Part shown: piece after piece, positions 21,003-32,880 of the stretch
How positions within the stretch are numbered: the stretch's first letter is position 1
How the letters are laid out: every line of letters starts with the position of its first letter
Assembly (NCBI GenBank): GCA_014155875.1
Contig: JACEFZ010028131.1
Coordinates: forward strand, 92,001-156,000
Direction of reading: 5' to 3'
DNA: 64,000 nucleotides
Source of the DNA: Cepaea nemoralis
Taxonomy: Eukaryota > Mollusca > Gastropoda > Stylommatophora > Helicidae
Position numbers and translations under genes: made by a program
Notes under the pieces: generated by a model
What the model was told of the DNA's origin: nothing
What the model saw: the letters and a program-made list of their open reading frames with translations, nothing else
Databases searched by the model: none

Positions 21003-22330
21003 GAGAGAGGGAGTAGAGGCAAGGTTGGAGGAGAGATTTAAAGGGTAAAGAGTGTGGCTAGAGAGGAGGAGTAGAAAAAAGGGGTAAAGAGAGTGTGTAG
21101 AGAGAGAATAGCATGAGAAAGGGAATTAGAGAGATGATGTAAACAGAAGAATTAGAGAAAGGTGAAACCGTTGAGTGTGAGACGGGAACTGCAAGAGAAA
21201 CATTTCTGCTTCGCACTAGAGGTTCATTGTGTCTTGGGAGTGTCCTGTGGGGTAGGGCCCCTAGAAGTTTGGCTGTGTCTCTAAATATGAAATAATAAAC
21301 ATAATAAACATACAGACACGGGTTAGAACATATGGGGTGGGGGGGATAAGAGAAATATGAAAAGGTAGGGGAGGAATGAGGCTGACAGACATATAGATTG
21401 AGACAAACAGGGAGGAAAGGTAAGGAGAGAGAAGTAGAGAAAAATCGGGTAAAGAGAGTCGGTATTGAGAGATTAGAAAGAGGCTGTAGAGAGTGAAGGA
21501 GTAGAGAGAGGGACAGAGATAGAGGGTAGACCGCGGGGGTAAAGAGAGGGTATAGAAAGAAGGTAGCCCGGGAAGGTTAACCCGGTCAGCAAATGCCCGC
21601 AGAAGTCCGATGTGTCGGCCTAACGGCGCAAGAACGTAGCTCTGTTGTAAACAGGCACAACGCAATCACGTCCGAAAAAAAACTCCGGATGAACGCAAAA
21701 GAAGAAGAAGAAGAAGAAGAAGAAGAAGAAGAAGAAGAAGAAGAAGAAGAAGAAGAAGAAGAAGAAGAAGAAGAAGAAGAAGAAGAAGAAGAAGAAGAAG
21801 AAGAAGAAGAAAGAAGGTAGAGCGAGGGGATAATGAGAGAGGATTCATAAAGAGGGTATATAGAGATGGTGGAGAGGGAGGGTTATTAGAGAGAGTATAT
21901 AGAGAGGATGTAGAGAGAGAGTGGGTAGAGAGAAGGGGCAGAGATAGAGGGAAAAGAAAGAAGGTAGACAGAGGGGATAATGAGAGAGAGAGTTCATGCA
22001 GAGGGTATTTAGATCGGGTATATAGAGAGGGTATATAGATCGAGTATATAGAGAGGGTATATAGAAATTGTAAATAGGGAGAGGGTCTAGAGAGGGTATA
22101 TAGAGAGGGTGTCTAGAAAGGGTATATAGATCGAGTATGTATAGAGGGTATATAGAGTTGGTAAAGAGGGATGGTATCTAGAGAGGGTATATAGAGAGAG
22201 TATCTAGATAGGGTAAATAGGTAGAAAAGGAGTGTAGACAGAAGGGCATGGTAGAAAGGATAAAGGTGGGTTAAAGTGAGGGTATATAGAGCAGGTAAAG
22301 AGTGGGGTAGCGACAGAGTAGCACCGTTTA
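20575..22330. repeat. 1.7-kb purine-rich (GA) tract
   Basis: The + strand is almost all A and G: pure GA runs at 20629-20674 and 20941-20998 and many GAGAGGGTATATAGAG-type degenerate units. It is interrupted at 21577-21816 by a retroposon and at 21190-21300 by ordinary sequence. Confidence 0.88.
21577..21816 (+). mobile_element. Retroposon end with a (GAA)n tail of about 110 bases
   Basis: A body of about 130 bases (TGTCGGCCTAACGGCGCAAG, AGGCACAACGCAATCACGTC) is shared with 56946-57080. Both copies end in GATGAACRCARAAGAAG and then GAA repeats: about 36 here, four there. Confidence 0.75.
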
Positions 22331-22502
22331 CCTAATTCGCCTCATGACATAAAAAGTGGTCCTTTTCTTGTTTATTACGAATGGTCGTTGTAAGAGTATC
22401 ACATTTGTGACTGTTGGATGAGGCAAAGGTTGAGTTTGCGTTCATGTACTACAAATATAATCAATCAGTCAATCAATACAGTTTAAAAGTTAAAGAATCA
22501 GG

Positions 22503-22650
22503 ATTGTACTCATTGCAATGAGGTTACCCCCATCTGACTCGGTCTCTGTCCGCTGACAGGCTAGTTGTCTGTCAGGAGCATCTAAAAAAGCACGAACTCT
22601 GAAGCTCTAGCGATTACCTTTAGAGTCTGTGAAAGACAACTGAATCCGGT
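22503..22650 (-). mobile_element. SINE A, degenerate
   Basis: Reverse of the SINE A 3' part: TCATTGCAATGAGGTTA, GACTCGGTCTC, GCACGAACTCTGAAGCTC. Confidence 0.6.
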
Positions 22651-22820
22651 CTGGAAGACGCAATGCAACTGGCTGGTTTCTGAGATAAGTAGCACATTTT
22701 ATTTTATATTTTGCATTTTCTCTTTATTGTTCTCAATTTTTTCGTTTTTCTCATCCCGTTTTTTCGTTAATGTAGTCACTGGAGTGTCTTCCCCGTGATT
22801 ATATGTTGTATTTTGTTTAT

Positions 22821-23170
22821 GTATTTGTTTGCCGATGAAGACTAGTTGCCGCAACGTCCTGTGTTTTCAGTAATTGTGTCATGTAAAGTTGCATTACTTT
22901 GTGTTATTTTATATTGCGAACAATTGGAAAAAGGACCAATGACCTTCAGAATGTCAGGCAACCGACTTGGCCAATCGGCCACGAAGATCCTAGATCTCTT
23001 CTGCCCTGTATCCTCCATCAGGAGATATATCCTCAACCAAAACATGCCAGGCCGTTCTATCTTTCGCTATAAACAATATAAAATGACACAAAGTAGTGCA
23101 GCTTTACATAACAGAGTTAAGACACATACAGAACGTTGAGGCGATTAGCCTTCATCAGCAAACAAACACA
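22821..23170. mobile_element. Fold-back element with 100-bp arms
   Basis: 22821-22920 and 23071-23170 are imperfect inverted copies around a loop of about 150 bases. In arm 2 on the - strand, CTGATGAAGGC, TAAT and GCCTCAACGTT resemble a decayed hammerhead core. Either a MITE or two opposed copies of one retroelement end. Confidence 0.65.
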
Positions 23171-23339
23171 TTCACAAACACAACATACAGTCAAGGAGAA
23201 CTCCTGTGACTATATCAGAAGGTGATGACAGGACGAGAAGAACAAAAGCATGGAAAAATGGAAGCAATGAAGAGAAAATGAGAATTGAAAAAAATGTTAA
23301 TTGAAAAGAATGTTAGTTGAAGAAAATGTTTAATTGAAA

Positions 23340-23910
23340 AAATGCCAACAGAGAAAACCGCTCATACTCACCTCACCATTTCACAGCTTTACCGCAGTTC
23401 CACCAAATTTTATTCATATCTTTCGCTATGTCCTGCAGCTCCCACCATGTTCTCCCATTTTTCTTCATCTCTTCTCCAAGAAGTTTCGTTTGCCTTGTGG
23501 GTTCCAGACAAGAGCGTGTCTAGTTATATCGTCCTCGGGTGTTCTCAGAGTGTGCCAACGCCTTTTCTTCACCTCTTGGTTCAGTGGGGTTTGCTTAGAT
23601 CTCTCCATGAGCTATGTGATGGTTATTCAGTTATACTATGTTATGCCCACTATTCTGCGCAGACACCAATTAGTGAATATTTGTAGTTTATGTGTAATTC
23701 CTTTAGTTGTTCTCCGCGTTTCTGACGCATACTGTGGTAATCTTTTAACATTGGAGTTAAACATTCTAAATTTGGTCCAAAGTTTCAATTCCTTTGATTT
23801 CCACAAATTTTCTGGAGCGTTGAAATCGTCTCTTGTCTTTTGTATACTAATTTTAGTATCTCTACCTGCCCTTCCCCCCCCCCCCCCGCCTCCCCATTTC
23901 CCCCACATTC
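23340..23910 (-). pseudogene. LINE reverse-transcriptase C-terminal remnant
   Basis: Reversed: LWTKFRMFNSNVKRL, SETRRTTKGITHKLQIF, NWCLRRIVGIT, then further on [11 protein letters not shown]. This is the usual order in RTE-like ORF2 C-termini. The 198-codon + strand open frame here is an antisense shadow. A poly-G stretch lies at its start. Confidence 0.78.
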
Positions 23911-24339
23911 CTTCCCAAATAGGGTTGTGATTCCAGACTCTTGAAGTGAGGTCCTAGATCACCATTTTTGGCTGTTCGTGATTTCTTGGCAGGTTTACGT
24001 TCCGCAGTTTTTCATTGCTTTCTAATGACTGACACTCATACCTGTATTAAACCAGCGCTTTAAGGCTGTATGATTCCAAATCGCACGCAGCTGTGTTTAA
24101 ACGCGGTATGCGGGATTGCGAATTGCGTCCGTAGTCCATTTGCAAGAGCGCCGGCTGAGGTCCTAGATAGAAGCAGTAAATGAATGTTGTTCTTGTGCTT
24201 CCTCTAGCTTTATAGCCAAACCCCTCTTTGATCATATTCACACAGTGGTTGCAGATTGGGCATCAGTCTCACACAATGACACAGCCACTTCATATATTGT
24301 CTCTAAACAATTAATATGAGTACGCTCTAGCTCTTAAAC

Positions 24340-24512
24340 TACCGGTGCGCTGACGGTGGGGTAGCCGGATCAACCCCTAAAACGGCCAGGTGGATTATAA
24401 CGTTGACGTCTAGTTCAGAAAGCAATGGCTAACTACTGGACGTAATATTGCCTAGAAAATCAACATTAGTTTGGGGTTGATAGCAATGCCATAAAATGAC
24501 ATGCAACATTAG
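24340..24512 (+). mobile_element. SINE C-related copy
   Basis: CAGAAAGCAATGGCTAACTA and TTGCCTAGAAAATCAACAT match 56420-56612 and, less closely, 43728-43965. B-box-like GGATCAACCCC lies near 24370. Confidence 0.65.
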
Positions 24513-25599
24513 TATACACTCAACACGGGAGTGGTACCTAGGATATTCCTAGTATCATTGTTTCTCACGATGTCTGCCCTTGAGAATAGTGCGACCCCCC
24601 ATTGCCTTTCCCCACAACTGGTCCTCCATAACGAATACACTGGTGTTGCCCAGTACACGTTTTGTGTGTGTTCGAGGATGCTTATTATATCACTCCTTTT
24701 ATAAAACCAATACCGGGATTTCTGTACAAATGGAACGGAAGTAGCAAGTTCAGCATGCTTAGAATCTCATCAATCGGATTTGACCTTTGGTCTGTAAGTG
24801 AATGCAGAAGTGAAAGAAAATGCACTGGCTGGACTTTCTGGTTCTGTCCGAAAGAGGGAATGGACAGCTTTGTTGTGCTGTTGTCGGAGGGACTAGCCGC
24901 ATTCATTGTGAGTCGTTCTGTTAAATATTCAGAAGCTATTGTTGGGGGAGTAACGTAGAGACCTTGCTCAAGTGAGTGGCGGAACTCACCTATTGAGTAC
25001 TAAAGAGAAGAGACCTTATTCCTTCTTTGTGGTAGCCTTTTGTTGTTGAGTCTGTTTTGTGTTGTCCCTGTCTGACAGACCGAGCCGAGAACTCTATTAT
25101 AGCTGACGCCTGGGACGGGATTAACAGATTAGGACATTGTCAGACGACTCGGTGGTAACACAGAGCTCTCCAAACCTCGGCAGTGAACTATCGAGGGAAC
25201 GAAACCGAGGGACAAAAGTGTGAAATGAGGCGCTACATTTTTGTTAAGAATTAACATGTTCAGTTTTTGAAGAACACGACGCTGCTTTCGGAAAATAACT
25301 GGACTGGAAAACGAGGTGGACACTAGGGAACATCTAGGAAGTTAGTTAATTTCTGGGATAAAGTTTTAGACATTGAAAGGTTGCCGGCGTGAATTTTAAC
25401 AGTATTTGCCATTTAACTGATCACGAAATCTAGCTACTCACATAGTGCATTGATGTAACATGTATAGGACCTTTTAACATAACTTGAGGCCTGTTAAGTA
25501 TATCGTAAAAGTAAACTTAAAAAGTGAAGCACCATTGTACATACCCAGAATCCTGTCGATATATGCTGCTAGGACATAGAGGTGGTGTGATCAATGGCA
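24513..25599. other. Unassigned stretch, about 1.1 kb
   Basis: Open frames of 98 codons (24662-24958, +) and 73 codons (24685-24906, -) overlap; neither shows a known domain. No repeat recognised. Confidence 0.4.
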
Positions 25600-25608
25600 T
25601 GCCTGCCA

Positions 25609-26226
<618 letters not shown>

Positions 26227-26261
26227 CTTTTGCAATTTATTTAAATTTAGCCAGGAGACAT

Positions 26262-27075
26262 CATTGTCTAGTATTATGTATCTTGGTTTGGATTGTCAAG
26301 ACGAGATTGTCTAGTATTTGGTGTCTTGGTTTGGATTGTCAAGAGGAGATTGTTTAGTATTTGGTGTCTTGGTTTGGGTTGTCAAGAGGAGATTGTTTAG
26401 TATTTGGTGTCTTGGTTTGGGTTGTCAAGAAAAGATTGTTTAGTATTTGGTGTCTTGGTTTGGATTGTCAAGAGGAAATTGTTTAGTATTTGGTGTCTTG
26501 GTTTGGATTGTCAAGACGAGATTGTTTAGTATTTGGTGTCTTGGTTTGGATTGTCAAGAGGAGATTGTTTAGTATTTGGTGTCTTGGTTTGGGTTGTCAA
26601 GAAGAGATTGTTTAGTATTTGGTGTCTTGGTTTGGATTGTCAAGAGGAAATTGTTTAGTATTTGGTGTCTTGGTTTGGATTGTCAAGAGGAGATTGTTTA
26701 GTAGTCAGTGTTTATGTTTGGATTGTCAAGAGGAGATTGTTTAGTAGTCAGTGTTTATGTTTGGATTGTCAAGAGGAAATTGTTTAGTATTTGGTGTCTT
26801 GGTTTGGATTGTCAAGAGGAAATTGTTTAGTATTTGGTGTCTTGGTTTGGATTGTCAAGAGGAGATTGTTTAGTAGTCAGTGTTTATGTTTGGATTGTCA
26901 AGAGGAGATTGTTTAGTAGTCAGTGCTTATGTTTGGATTGTCAAGAGGAGATTGTTTAGTAGTCAGTGTTTATGTTTGGATTGTCAAGAGGAGATTGTTT
27001 AGTAGTCAGTGTTTATGTTCGGATTGTCAAGAGGATATTGTCTAGTAGTCAGTGTTTTGGTCTGGATTGTCCTGC
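26262..27075. repeat. 43-bp minisatellite, about 18 copies
   Basis: Units contain TTTGGATTGTCAAGAGGAG then TTGTTTAGTATTTGGTGTC. A second unit type (TAGTAGTCAGTGTTTATG) is interspersed and dominates the 3' third, showing homogenisation within sub-blocks. Confidence 0.95.
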
Positions 27076-27231
27076 CGCGATTGTTGCATGTTTCTCCCGA
27101 CCTATTACGGAAGGTGTCAGGTCATGTAATATTTATTTGAATAGCGCTAATTGATGACAATCTAGTATCTTCTTTCGGTGACTTCCTTTTTTCTTATCTC
27201 TGTTTCCATTTATCTTATATGTTGTTGCTTC

Positions 27232-27314
27232 CTCCTCCTCCTCCTCCTCCTCCTCCTCCTCCTCCTCTTCCTTCGCCTCCTCCTTCTCCCATTTCGCCTT
27301 CTTCTTTTCCTTCC

Positions 27315-27350
<36 letters not shown>

Positions 27351-27352
27351 AC
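27232..27352. repeat. (CCT)n then (TTTC)n microsatellite
   Basis: CTCCTC run to about 27266, degenerate TTC/CCT, then seven TTTC units to about 27350. Confidence 0.92.
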
Positions 27353-27444
27353 ATTGCAGTGTAGGGCCGTCGGTCTTGAGCCTGAGGAACTCAGGCCGCT
27401 GGCTAGTGCAGCAGCCGTGCAGATTAGGGTTTTCAAGTTGCCCC

Positions 27445-27550
27445 TGAGAAAAAAATCCATCACGTTACCAAGGATTCGAACCCTTGTCCCCCGGCCTTCT
27501 AGACACGAGGCCAGGCGCGCCTTTCCGATTGTAATGACGTCTTGCAATGC
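27445..27550 (-). mobile_element. tRNA-derived SINE head or tRNA pseudogene
   Basis: On the - strand, a perfect T arm (CAAGGGTTCGAATCCTTG) follows an anticodon-arm-like GGCCTCGTGTCTAGAAGGCC. The acceptor stem does not pair, so a functional tRNA is unlikely. Confidence 0.55.
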
Positions 27551-28667
27551 CTGGCATGCCATATTAGGCGCCATGTATGATATAATGACGTCAGTTCCCA
27601 AAAGAAACATGGGAAATAATCCGTGTCAATGGCAAGGACAGCAACTGCGCAGCTGTGTCAAACAGGTTATCTGTCCTGGAAACATAATTACGACAGCTGG
27701 TGCAACCTTTGTGTACTAATGTCCACCTTTCTTATAAAGTCTTTTGTGCCCGGGTGATTTATTTTCTGCCTTTTACAAGTCAAATTTTATCTTCCATCTA
27801 TAGTACAAAATCACACATTATTTGACTCTTCGAGAGAAGACCCCTGGAAGAAATCCAGTTTTAAGTCAGATCTACCAAAGGTCAAATCCATTCTGTATTC
27901 TGCTGTAAAACCATCGTCAAGCTCGGGATATCGGTCCTCCCTGCGGGCAGGACTGGAAGTTCTCCCTTGATGATCCCTGACCCCATAGGAGCACTCACGC
28001 AGAGTCGGATCATTATTACCCAGTTGGGGGTCGAGATATCGGCAGGGATTACTCGCTCGGTGCAAAGCGAACGGCCATCAAGCAGAAACATTCACGTGTT
28101 TGTTGTAGCTAGCAAAGATTGTGGAATATTTAGGGTGGTACGGAGGAGAAACCAGGGAGTATTATCTGCCATGTTTATAGGGATGCACCCAGAATTGACC
28201 ATTTCGTCAATCTCCCTGGGAGAATATGAGGATATTTTAAGTGTCGATCTTAACGCTTGATAAACGTTCTCTGCTGCTTACAATATCTGTGTTTTATGAA
28301 ACGTTTCGGGATCTTGAACGCATATTTACGTTACTGAATGAACTTATGTCTGGAAGTGTGTGAGGCGGGCATGGTAAAGATATATCAGGGATGATTTCTG
28401 TACACACCCGGTGTAAAGCGCGATTGTATTACAAAGTAAAGTAACGGACCAACTTCCACGCCCTGTGTGGTATTGAGTTTGCCATTGCTTTCTGAGCGAC
28501 CAGCTCACATACCCCGTAAGTTACCAACGCGGCGAGAACCGTTACCGATTCTCGCGCAGGTTACGTTCCTCGCGTGGATATACGGGATTACAGAGAAAGA
28601 CGTTATCCCCTAGGCCAGGGAGGTCCAAGATTATGAGAACTATAAACCAAGATATTGTAAACTACAA
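27551..28667. other. Unassigned stretch, about 1.1 kb
   Basis: The best open frame is 27967-28260 (+, 97 codons), unlike any family I recognise. A host exon is possible but unsupported. Confidence 0.4.
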
Positions 28668-28880
28668 TCCATTCATGTCATCATCTCATCTCGTTCCTCT
28701 TGTACCTTGCGGTGTCGAGGTGAAGCATAAACAGCGGGAGAGTGCCCGTTTGTGGGCTTCATATATTGAGATTCGCATGGAGCCCATTATTCCCTCTATC
28801 CATCGTTTACATGGTCGGCCTCTTCTTCTGGTTCCATTTAGTCGGTACATCGTTGCTTGTTGTGGTATACTGTTAGATAG
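28668..28880 (-). mobile_element. LINE 3' end with (GAGAT)n tail, copy 1
   Basis: Reverse of the 3' end of the LINE at 58385-58978: CCGCTGTTTATGCTTCACCT, CACCGCAAGGTACAAGAGG, then GAGATGAGATG. Confidence 0.82.
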
Positions 28881-29127
28881 TAGCCTAGTTATATGGCCGA
28901 ACTATTTCATTTCCTGTTTTCTAATTAAATCTAGCGCTGCTAGAATCCATTGTCCCTTTAATGAAGTATCTAATGAAGAAAGTGGCATCGCTAAAACTAT
29001 GTTGCTTTGCCACACACAGAGATGACATAAGAAGAGTACAGAATAGTAAGGCTGTAACCTATTATGCATATCGGAGGAGACGACTAAGGAAGAGTGGCGT
29101 GAGACTAGCTTCCTCATCCCGCAGATG
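28881..29127. other. Spacer between two LINE ends
   Basis: Contains TATGTTGCTTTGCCACACAC at about 28999, shared exactly with 33576. Otherwise unassigned. Confidence 0.4.
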
Positions 29128-29345
29128 AATCTCATCTCATCTCATCTCACCAGGTTCCTCTTGTACCTTGCGGTGTCGAGGTGAAGTATAAACAGCGGGA
29201 GAGTGCCTGCTTATTGGCTTCATGTATCGATATTCCCATGGACTCTGTTATTCCCTGCGTCCATCGTTTACGTGGTCGGCCTCTTCCTCTGTTTCCCTCT
29301 GGTCTGTACATCATTGCTTGTTGTGGTCTACTGTTAGTTGGTAAC
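29128..29345 (-). mobile_element. LINE 3' end with (GAGAT)n tail, copy 2
   Basis: Same 3' end as 28668-28880, with four clear CATCT (reverse GAGAT) tail units at its left edge. Confidence 0.84.
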
Positions 29346-29489
29346 TAGATGAGTTTAGCTGCAAAATCCAGAGAACCATGAGGGCTGGGCGTGTATTGGT
29401 TGATGGTTCATGCTCCGCTGGGAGATAAAAGACAAAACAAGAAGTGATTTTGCGCCAAACAATAATTAACAGTAAATGTAGCACACTAG

Positions 29490-30735
29490 CACTAGAAGTG
29501 ACGTGGTTTAAACTAGAAATAACATAGATGAGACTAGAATTGACATGGTTTACAACTAGAAATGACATAGATTAAACTAGAATTGGCATGGTTTACAACT
29601 AGATATAACATAGATTAGACTAGAATTGACATGGTTTACAACTAGAAATGACATAGATTAAACTAGAATTGACATGGTTTACAACTAGAAATGACATAGA
29701 TTAAACTAGAATTGACATGGTTTACAACTAGATATAACATAGATTAAACTAGATTTGACATGGTTTACAACTAGAAATGACATAGATTAAACTAGAATTG
29801 ACATGGTTTACAACTAGAAATAACATAGATTAAACTAGAATTGACATGGTTTACAACTAGAAATGACATAGATTAAACTAGAATTGGCATGGTTTACAAC
29901 TAGATATAACATAGATTAAACTAGAATTGACATGGTTTACAACTAGATATAACATAGATTAAACTAGAATTGACATGGTTTACAACTAGAAATAACATAG
30001 ATTAAACTAGAATTGGCATGGTTTGAAACTATGAATAACATAGATTAAACTAGAATTGGCATGGTTTACAACTAGAAATAACATATATTAAACTAGAATT
30101 GACACGGTTTACAACTAGAAATAACAGATTAAACTAGAATTGACATTGTTTACAACTAGATATAACATAGATTAAACTAGAATTGACATGGTTTACAACT
30201 AGAAATAACACAGATTAAACTAGAATTGACATGGTTTACAACTAGAAATGACATAGATTAAACTAGAATTGACATGGTTTACAACTAGATATAACATAGA
30301 TTAAACTAGAATTGACATGGTTTACAACTAGAAATGACATAGATTAAAGTAGAATTGACATGGTTTACAACTAGAAATGACATAGATTAAACTAGAATTG
30401 ACATAGTTTACAACTAGAAATAACATAGATTAAACTAGAATTGACATGGTTTACAACTAGAAATAACATAGATTAAACTAGAATTGACATGGTTTACAAC
30501 TAGAAATAACATAGATTAAACTAGAATTGACATGGTTTACAACTAGAAATGACATAGATTAAACTAGAATTGACATGGTTTATAACTAGAAATAACAGAT
30601 TAAACTAGAATTGACATGATTTACAACTAGAAATAACATAGATTAAATTAGAATTGACATGGTTTACAGCTAGAAATAACATAGATTAAACTAGAATTGA
30701 CATGGTTTATAACTAGAAATAACATAGATTAAACT
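29490..30735. repeat. 43-bp minisatellite, about 28 copies
   Basis: Units contain TAGATTAAACTAGAATTGAC then ATGGTTTACAACTAGAAAT with ATATAAC/AAATGAC/AAATAAC variants. AT-rich with frequent stops. Unrelated in sequence to the 43-bp array at 26262. Confidence 0.96.
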
Positions 30736-30924
30736 ACAGGTGGCATTGGTAAACTAGAAAACAAAAAACATGCAATAAACCTGCAGTGCAAGTAAGTAAG
30801 GGACCCTCACACTCTCCCCGGCTCGAGCTTCTTGGAATGTGGGGACAGATCCTGTTGTTGGTTGGGGTTCTGGCTGAAGTTCTGCAGAATTTTAAACAGT
30901 GCCTCACAACAAACTGAATATATG

Positions 30925-31112
30925 AGTTAGGGCATATTTGACATTTGATATTTGACTTTAGAGCATATTTGACATTTGATATTTGACATTAGAGCATATT
31001 TGACATTTGTTATTTGACATTAGAGCATATTTGACATTTGATATTTGACATTAGAGCATATTTGACATTTGATATTTAACATTAGAGCATATTTGACATT
31101 TGATATTTGACA
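30925..31112. repeat. 31-bp minisatellite, six copies
   Basis: Unit GAGCATATTTGACATTTGAT plus ATTTGACATTA. It ends directly at the SINE C copy. Confidence 0.95.
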
Positions 31113-31117
31113 TTTGT

Positions 31118-31350
31118 TCCTGCTCCTTGGCGAAGAGGTTTCGGACGCAGCATACCCACGTTCGAAACTCAGCTGCGGGCGATTTGGCAGCAGACCGTAT
31201 TGCGTTGGGTTTTTTAACGAAATAGTATGGGTGCCGGTCATTCAGAAAGTAATGACAAACTACTAAGCGTAAACTTGCCGACAGATCACAACAGCAAAAA
31301 ATGCCGGTGCTGACTGCGACGTCCTGTAAAGGATATGCAACTAACTTTAA
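31118..31350 (+). mobile_element. SINE C, near full length
   Basis: Head CTCCTTGGCGAAGAGGTT, B box CGTTCGAAACTC, body GCCGGTCATTCAGAAAG and CTACTAAGCGTAAACTTGCC, end GACGTCCTGTAAAGGATATG. Same family as 39001, 43728 and 47346. Confidence 0.87.
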
Positions 31351-31384
31351 CATATTTTATTAGAAATCTTAGAATCTAATGGAC

Positions 31385-31670
31385 CAAGAAGAAGAAACAT
31401 ACCGACATGCTACAAGATTTGAACGTCGAAGCAGATTGGCTCATACACAATATTATGTTCCGGAAGTTGAAATACTTTTGCAATATTAAATGTGACATTC
31501 GTTTTGAAAGATGTAAGGCGCGGTTCTTGAAAGAGGAGGCCGGGATTGGCCTGCAAGAAGGTGGACATATGACATTGTAGACACCTCGAGCATGATAACG
31601 CATAAGGCCGGGGAACTAGCCAAAGAGAGCAACGTCCTGCAAACGACCTGCTACACGATGATGAATATTT
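31385..31670 (+). pseudogene. LINE C-terminal remnant
   Basis: Frames read LKYFCNIKCD, then ARRWTYDIVDTSS-like and AGELAKESNVLQTTCYT. The ending parallels 9850-9966. Several frame breaks. Confidence 0.55.
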
Positions 31671-31685
31671 GATAAGAAAAGATGG

Positions 31686-31755
31686 AGGTCAGCGTGGCAG
31701 AATGGACAAGAGCGTTCGTTCTTAAACTTCCTGTGTGCTAATATCGAGGTAGCGG
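31686..31755 (+). mobile_element. SINE B head fragment
   Basis: GAGGTCAGCGTGGCAGAATG (A box), GTTCTTAAACTTCCTGTGTG. It stops just after the B-box position. Confidence 0.72.
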
Positions 31756-31759
31756 GAAA

Positions 31760-32541
31760 ATACAATAACTGTCACTGAAAAAAAGTTTGTATGATTTCAA
31801 AAAAGAACATCCCTCTAGTAAAGTCTGGCCACTCAGAACGCCACTTGGAGTGGTTTGTAGTATACTAAAGGCTAAGTGAACAGGCTAAATTTGGTTTGTT
31901 ATGACAAGAGAGAGTGAGAAACTACCCCAACAGTTTTAATCAAAAGACGAAAGCGCCGGCACACATTCTATCCCATCAACCACCGGCTGAGAAATGGTCG
32001 TCCTTCCAAAACGTTTCGGTAATTGCATTCGTTTCCATAAGCAAAGGAAAGGTCACTCATCAGAGGAAGAAGCCGGCTTCCCAGGAGTTGTCGTTCGTGT
32101 ATTTATCTACACCCTAAACATTCTATAGACTCTTCACTTTGTAGTGAAGTCATTTAAATCGCCAAAAATTTCAGAACTCATGGGAAATGAATGGTTATAA
32201 TTGGATGTGTTGTTGCAGCGTCGTATAGAGGTGTTTTCGTCGTATGTATCAAACAGATTCAAATAAAGCAGGCATACTTTCATGCCCAGCTACATTCTCA
32301 CATATTACTTATCATGTATTCACTGAGGTCATTGTAAAATGATACTGTTGGTCCAACGAATACGTCCTGTGGTGTTGTGAGGCCACCGGATGACACCGTT
32401 TATAGAAAGTATGTCTTTCATGATAAAAGTGACAAAGACGAGAATGTTCGAGATTCAACGAAAAATCTAATAGAATGATTTCTTGTTTATTTCTATAGTT
32501 TCTTTACTTGACTCTTCCATATCTGTGTGTTCTTGGTTATA

Positions 32542-32546
<5 letters not shown>
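31760..32546. other. Unassigned stretch
   Basis: No repeat or domain recognised; a 67-codon open frame at 31914-32117 only. Confidence 0.4.
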
Positions 32547-32636
<90 letters not shown>

Positions 32637-32705
32637 CTATCTATCCACCTATCTGTCTGTCTGTCTGTGTGTCTGTATGTCTGTATGTCTGTCTGTCTGT
32701 CTGTC
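32540..32705. repeat. (TATC)n then (TCTG)n microsatellite
   Basis: About 100 bases of CTAT/TATC units, then CTGT units. A degenerate GAA/CATCAT-rich tail continues to about 32880. Confidence 0.96.
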
Positions 32706-32880
32706 TTAGAAGAAGAAGATAATGATGAAGAAGAAGAAGAAGATCATGAAGAAGAACTTGCTTTCGTCATCATCTAATCCTCATCAGCAAATCACTTATC
32801 TTTGTTATTCACATCATCATCTGAATCTCTCTTGTCACCGTCATCATCCACATCATCATTAGCCTCTCACTTGTCAGCAT

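Noticed and set aside
23334..23930. 198-codon + strand open frame
   Set aside because: Antisense to a recognisable LINE reverse-transcriptase remnant.
27445..27550. Functional tRNA gene
   Set aside because: Only the T arm and an anticodon-like arm pair; the acceptor stem does not.
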